Assembly: GCA_039111635.1 (NCBI GenBank)
Contig: JBCAQO010000010.1
Coordinates: 1,426,001 to 1,490,000, forward strand
Direction of reading: 5' to 3'
Length of the DNA: 64,000 nucleotides
Origin: Heterobasidion occidentale
Taxonomy: Eukaryota; Basidiomycota; Agaricomycetes; Russulales; Bondarzewiaceae
The notes beneath the pieces are model-generated. The model made no database searches. It was not told the origin of the DNA and worked only from the letters and a program-made list of their open reading frames with translations. Numbering within the stretch: the stretch's first letter is position 1; every line of letters begins with the position of its first letter. A program made the position numbers and the translations under genes. Positions 58,951 to 64,000 of this stretch are shown here, one piece after another.

Positions 58951-61900
58951 TCACCGCCCCTCCCGACCTGGCCTCGCCGCGGGAGGCGCCGCCCCGACGC
59001 CGGGCACGTCCATCTGCGACATGAACGCCGACCACGCCTCCGTCAGACTCAGATCCCCGCTCTGCCGCAGCACGCGGTCCTTCGTCCTGTCCCGCGCCAC
59101 GGGTGTCCGAGGGCGCGCGAACACAACCTCCGTATGCGGCACGCTCCACTGCATGCGCTCCGCGGGCTCAGTCGGCGCGCCCGGATTCGCAGCGCCCCCG
59201 CTGTTCGTTGCCCTGTGCTCAGCGACGTTTTGATAGGAGCTCGGATACGGCATGGAAGAGGGCGCGGGATACGTCGTCTCGGCAGGATGCCTCTCCGCAG
59301 AATATCCCACGGGCCGGCCGTCTGGGATGGGATACGGGACCGTCTGTCCATCGGGCCCCATATACGCATACACATCGCTCGTGGTAGCAGGATGTGGATG
59401 TTGCTGAGGCGCGACGGGATATGAGGTGGAAGGGGGATGAGGCTGATACGCTGGAGGCGGCATGTCTGGAGGGCCGGGTATAGTGCTGCTTGTGGCAACG
59501 TATACGGGTACGTGCGCCTGCGCAGGCGGCATGGGCGCCGCCACTCCACTCGACACAGGAATATATGCTTGCACAAATTGTTGCTGGTTGTACTGCTGCG
59601 GGTACTGCTGCTGGTGGTGTTGGTGCTGCTGTTGCTGCTGATGCTGCTGATGCTGCTGCTGCTGCTGATGCTGCTGCACATCGTGCTGCTGCGACGCATA
59701 CGAATGACCAGCATGCTCCTGCGCCTCAAAACCTCCACCCATCTCCCCGCCTCCAAGCCCACCAAGCCCACTGGTATCGCTATACCCCAGCTGCCACCCG
59801 TTGCTGCTGCTGATCTGCGCATCCAGCGCGCCGTCGAACGCCTGATACTGGTCGACGAGCGTCGCGTGCGCGCCGTCCCACGTCTCTTGCATCTGTTCCT
59901 GCTCCTGCACGTGCGCCTGCGTCTGTGTCTGTGTCTGGTGGTCTGGCGGGATATGCCCCCTTGCGCTTTCGTGGGCAGGATAGTGCCCATGCATGGATAT
60001 ATGGCTTGGGGGAGGCATCTGCTGTTGCTGATGCTGTTGCTGCTGATGTTGCTGTTGTTGCTGCTGTTGTTGCTGCTGGTGCGCGACCGACCCACTCGGA
60101 GCACCCAAGTCAGGCGGAGACGCCCCAATCGACGACCCAGAAAGCGGGCTGTCCCCCCGCTGCGACCCGTACCCCGCCGCATGCATCATGACCATCTCCT
60201 GCTGCTGCTGTTGCTGCTGCTGCTGCGTCCTCGCGCTCGCGCTCGAGCGCGCCGCCACCGTATTCGTCACGCCCGAAAAGACCGAAAACTCGTCCCCCCG
60301 CGCGGAGGCGATGGGCGCGAACCCAAACAGCTCGCGCGCGACCGCCGTGCGCGCGACGTGGAAGCTGTGCGCCGCCTTTTGCAGGTGCCGCCGCACGATC
60401 GGCTGCGCCCGACACGCGGGGTTTGGGTGAGCAGGACGGACGGAGGCGAGACAGACTCGGAATTGTCGAGAGAGACGCGTGCTCACCAGCATTTTCACCG
60501 CCCGCCCGCCGTGCACCGACGCCCTCTCGAACAGCTCGCACGCACGTTCCAGCTCCATCAACGCCGTGTGCGCCATCTTCGACTGCGGCGCACGCACGGG
60601 GATCAGCGCGAGCATGACCTGTCGCCCCGAGCACCGAGCCCGCGTCAGCGTCGACCGTCGATATTTACTTTCCCGCCGCCTACGCACCGTAGCAGAAAAC
60701 GCGTGCGTCCACAGCACCCAAAACCTCGCGATCTGCACCGGGAACAGCGCAAACTGCTCCCCAAGCGACGCCAGCAGCTTGCAGGCGCTGCGGTACCCCG
60801 CCAGTATCGACGGCGCGTACGGGCTCCGCAGCGGGTCGTGCGGCTGGTCGCACAGGCCCTGCGCAAAGAACGCCCTATGAATGTACAGCAGCGCTGCCGG
60901 AACGCGCCCGCGTGAGTCAGCCGCGCCCGCGCCCAAAAAAAATCCCCGAGAAAAAACGGGGGGAAATTGGGCGGTTGCTCACTTAGGTGCCGGTAGTTCG
61001 TCGGCATGTAGTGCTGCATCGTCACGTTCAGGCCGCAGCCCGTCACGGGCGGGTCGATCGCGTATCGCGGCAGCTCGAGGTCGCGCACCTTGCGGTCGAG
61101 CTCGACGATGATGGAGTACTTGGGCGCGCGCGCGGTCAAGATGCCCTGCACGACCTCCGACACGCACAGCTTGCCGAACTGCGCCTTCCAGTAGGGGACT
61201 ATATGCGCGCGGGGTTTTCAGCCAGACCAAAAACTTGACGGCGGGGAAAGCCAGGTGAATGAGGTGGGATGAGAAAGACACGTACAAGAAGCCTGCGGCG
61301 TCCCGTCGGCCGCCATAGTCTGATCCGTATCCTGTGGCAGCTCACAATCCACGAAAGGGATCGAGAAAGTCGGCAGCCGTCCCGTGGCGAGGCTCTGATT
61401 GCACCACGATTATTATCAGCATCGCTTGATACTACACCCATGACAGCCTCTCGCACGGCGATCCGACGCACCTGCCAACAGTCCGTGATGAACAGCTCCC
61501 AAAACAGCGCCCGACGCTTCTGCACCTCGGCGGGGGACAGCTTCCATCGTGCACAATCGCGATCTGCACAACGACAGAGGGAGACCCGTGAGAAAGATAC
61601 AACCTTTCGAACGAACGCGCAGACACGCCGGGATCACTCACGCAAGCCGATCTAGATACCAAAAACCGTCCCAGATCACACAAACGAACGAACGAGTGAG
61701 CATCCTCGTCACTTTGAAAAAAGCACGTCCCGCCACTCACGCTCTGTGCCAACTTCGACGCCATCCCCATCAACGCCCAAGTGCTCTCGATGCTATGCTC
61801 GTTCGCGACCAAGCCCTGATAGATACCCATCAAGCTCAACGCCTGCACCGTGCTCACGCTCGGCGCGCGGTCCATCACCGGCTGGAGCGCGAGCGCCGCC

Positions 61901-63791
61901 CGCGTCAGCATGTAGTACCGGTCCGCCTCCGCGTTCCCCGGCGCGGGCGGCAGCTGCTCGTCCACGAGCGAGCCGAAGCAGTAGATCGCGAACAGCAGCG
62001 CGAGCTCGTGCGGGCCCGGCGCGGGGGGCGGCGTGCCGAGCGGCGCGTGCGGCGGGGACGTCGCCTGCGGGTAGAACAGCGGGAGGAGCTCTTCGTACAG
62101 CTGCCTGGGTTTTACGGCGCCGAAGAACCAGGGCGCCTGTTCGAGGTAATAAGCGCAGAGCTCCGAGGCGCGGGGCCAGGGCGGGAGGTAGGCTTCGAGG
62201 GCGTATTGCGGGAGGCGGATCGACGCGTCTGGGAACGCGTTGGAGATCTCCTGGATCGTGTAGGGAAGGTCGGAGGGCGAGCCCGCACTGGTGACGGCCG
62301 TGGACGGCCGCGAGGGGTCATGATTGGGGCTTTCTGGGGAATCGTTCTCACCCTGTTCAAAGTTGGCATTGAGTGCAGGTAAAGAGAGGAGGAAATTTTC
62401 CGCTTACCAGGAGTAGCGACTGCATGATGACGAGGTCGCACGGTGAGTGACTCACTCGAGGAAAGGGGCAGCTGTGAGACTATCAACGACGCACCTCCTG
62501 GCCCGCGGACCGGCCATAGAACGTCGAGCCGCCGTCGTCATGCAGCGCGAGCGTCCCAAAGATATCGAGAGTAGTGCTCTCGTCGGCGTCTTCAGACGTT
62601 TTTTCAGCCTCTGGCCGATCCGGATCTTGCACCGCGTCGCCTCCGGCCGCGACGTGGAGGTCGATGATAGACTTGATCTTCATGAGGTCGCGGCGCAAGA
62701 GGGGGTGCTGCTCGCGGGTGACGTGAAAGTGGGAGAGCGCGAGCGCGTCCTCCAGCTGGCGGATGCGGTCGGACATGTCTGTTATTTTGGAGTGCAGGCG
62801 GTCGGTGTCGGCGAGGACGAATCTGGGCAGCGTGGATGAGAGGGGTTGGTGGGAGGGGGCCGGGAGGAGAGACGAGGGCTGCTCACCGGGTGCCTTGGCC
62901 TGTGACGAGGCTGCCTGAAAATATTTTTGTCAATGAGAGACTGGCGACGAGCAACGATAATGAGTGGGTATATGCGCCGAAAGCGAATATTATCGGACGA
63001 GCACTGGACGAGCGCCAGACGCGGCGAGCTGTCCCAGACCCGAGTCGCGCGAGCCCCGAGCCTGCCCCCGAGCGCGACACCCTGCCGCCGGCACTCGAGA
63101 TCCGCACACACGTCTCGATCTCCTCGAAACACCCTGTCACCCCGCCCCCTCCCCCTCCTTCCGTCCCCGATCCTCACCCTCGACGCCTCTTTCCCCAGAC
63201 AAAAGCCCCGCGACAAGCGCCCACCCATCGCCGCCTTCCCAGCGCCCTGCCAGATCCAGCACACGCAGCCCCGCATCCGGACACCTTACGACCCACGCCC
63301 GGGCGCCACCCGTCGCCTGCCATCTGTCAAGATCGCCCTCGACCCTGCCTGCCCGCCCGCTCTGGAAACCCGTCGAAGCCTGCCGAAGCGACGCGCACGC
63401 GCGCACACAAAGCAGAAAACAAAAAAGGAAGACGCGCGGGGATGGGGGGACGCACGCACCGTTGGGACAGATAGACGCGCAGCCGCGCCGCTTGCACGAC
63501 GTGCACGGCACGGTCTTGTCGCACTTGAGCTTCAGCCTGCGTTCATGCACACGGCGAGTTCGCAGACATCGGCGTGATGGAAAATGAGATCAGGAGAGCG
63601 CAAATGAGGCGAGGGGGCCAAAAGGAACAGTGAGGAGGGGCAGCAGGGGAGAGGAGGGAGGGGCCGAGCACGCACCGTCTGCACTCTGCGCACGAGATCG
63701 CGCCGCGCGAGCGTTTCAACTCCTGCTCGCGCGCGCGGTAGTCCGCAGTGTCCTTGTCCGAGCGCGGCAGCTGCGCGCGGCCGGCGGGCAT
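58951..63791 (-). CDS. Zn2Cys6 transcription factor with fungal-specific domain and polyglutamine tracts
   Basis: Nuclear DNA-binding regulator. The N-terminus, MPAGRAQLPRSDKDTADYRA, precedes the zinc cluster, split by an intron: CAECRR then LKLKCDKTVPCTSCKRRGCA-SIC, giving six cysteines in the C-x2-C-x6-C-x5-C-x2-C-x6/8-C pattern. A coiled-coil linker follows (MSDRIRQLEDALALSHFHVT). The fungal-specific TF domain is at about 62300-60500: LPQYALEAYLPPWPRASELC, LALLFAIYCFGSLVDEQLPP, ALSLMGIYQGLVANEHSIES, RALFWELFITDCWQ, LATGRLPTFSIPFVDCELP and ALLYIHRAFFAQGLCDQPHD. The C-terminal third holds Gln/His tracts and ends AARPGREGR. About ten introns. Target genes are unknown. Long plus-strand open frames opposite the Gln-rich region are antisense shadows. 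Confidence 0.87.
59590..60230 (-). repeat. CAG/CAA-rich trinucleotide tracts (polyglutamine coding)
   Basis: On the plus strand CTG/TTG/TGC triplets recur at about 59620-59690, 60020-60080 and 60200-60230. On the coding strand they give up to nine or ten consecutive Gln with His interruptions in the transcription factor. Confidence 0.8.
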
Positions 63792-64000
63792 CGCGACGTC
63801 CTCAAGAGGCCCTTCTGCTGCTGGGGTTCGCTCCGAATTTCACGAGATGTGTGTTTTTTGTTGTGCAAGTGGGTGGGTCAGAGTGGGATGCTGTCGAATG
63901 GCGGCCGTGATGGCGATAGCGGTGGGTGTGGGGATGATGACGGTCGAATGACAAGGGAGGGGGGTAGCGGCAATGACGGAATGGACGGAATGATGGTGGG
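63792..64000. promoter_or_regulatory. upstream region of the zinc-cluster factor
   Basis: 5' side of the minus-strand start at 63791. GATGGCGATAGCGG and ATGACGG/ATGACGGAATGG near-repeats lie at 63905-63990. No gene seen. Confidence 0.3.

Noticed and set aside
59437..60915. 492-codon plus-strand frame rich in Leu and Arg
   Set aside because: Antisense shadow of the Gln-rich region of the zinc-cluster factor; CTG repeats read as poly-Leu and keep the frame open.
1..64000. tRNA, rRNA, CRISPR or transposon signals
   Set aside because: No cloverleaf with a B-box GGTTCGAANCC, no regular spacer array, and no transposase, integrase or reverse-transcriptase motifs were seen on either strand.

Overview
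The window is nuclear DNA of a filamentous basidiomycete, very probably an Agaricomycete. Almost every gene is split by short GT-AG introns of about 50-75 bases, intergenic spaces are short, and Clp1-like (clampless) proteins are a basidiomycete family. No species is claimed. Coding calls come from reading conserved motifs through splice sites by eye; no alignment or database search was run.

Layout. 1-380: last exons of a secreted Ser/Ala-rich protein. 1303-3963 (+): an MFS permease with unusually tiny exons. 4232-5908 (+): UPF3. 5909-7087: non-coding, with a candidate C/D snoRNA. 7088-8726 (-): secreted tyrosinase. 9625-10745 (-): splicing factor SYF2, divergent from 11238-13893 (+), type II NADH dehydrogenase. 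14590-15665 (-): a WH1-CRIB protein. 17846-19131 (+): FAD-dependent oxidoreductase. 20434-21024 (-): GNAT acetyltransferase. 21532-26977 (-): full-length ABCB exporter. 27431-28480 (-): frame-broken coding remnant. 28620-29992 (-): unrecognised 419-residue protein. 30467-32060 (-): SDR, divergent from 32665-34853 (+), SLX1 nuclease. 38223-41728 (-): large SAP-domain protein. 45637-46810 (+): first Clp1-like gene. 47440-48579 (-): second SDR. 48926-51202 (-): CLN3/Btn1, divergent from 51419-54259 (+), the DEAD-box helicase DBP4. 54963-56099 and 57334-58507 (+): two more Clp1-like genes in tandem. 58951-63791 (-): Zn2Cys6 transcription factor with polyglutamine tracts.

The content is mostly housekeeping: mRNA surveillance (UPF3), splicing (SYF2), ribosome biogenesis (DBP4), respiration (NDH-2), DNA repair (SLX1) and lysosome/vacuole function (CLN3). 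Lineage-specific genes are mixed in. The feature most specific to this locus is the set of three Clp1-like genes in 13 kb, two of them an adjacent pair sharing N-terminus, intron position and upstream element. Nothing resembles a biosynthetic cluster, transposon, CRISPR array or rRNA operon. Two long stretches (34.9-38.2 kb and 41.7-45.6 kb) carry no recognisable gene.
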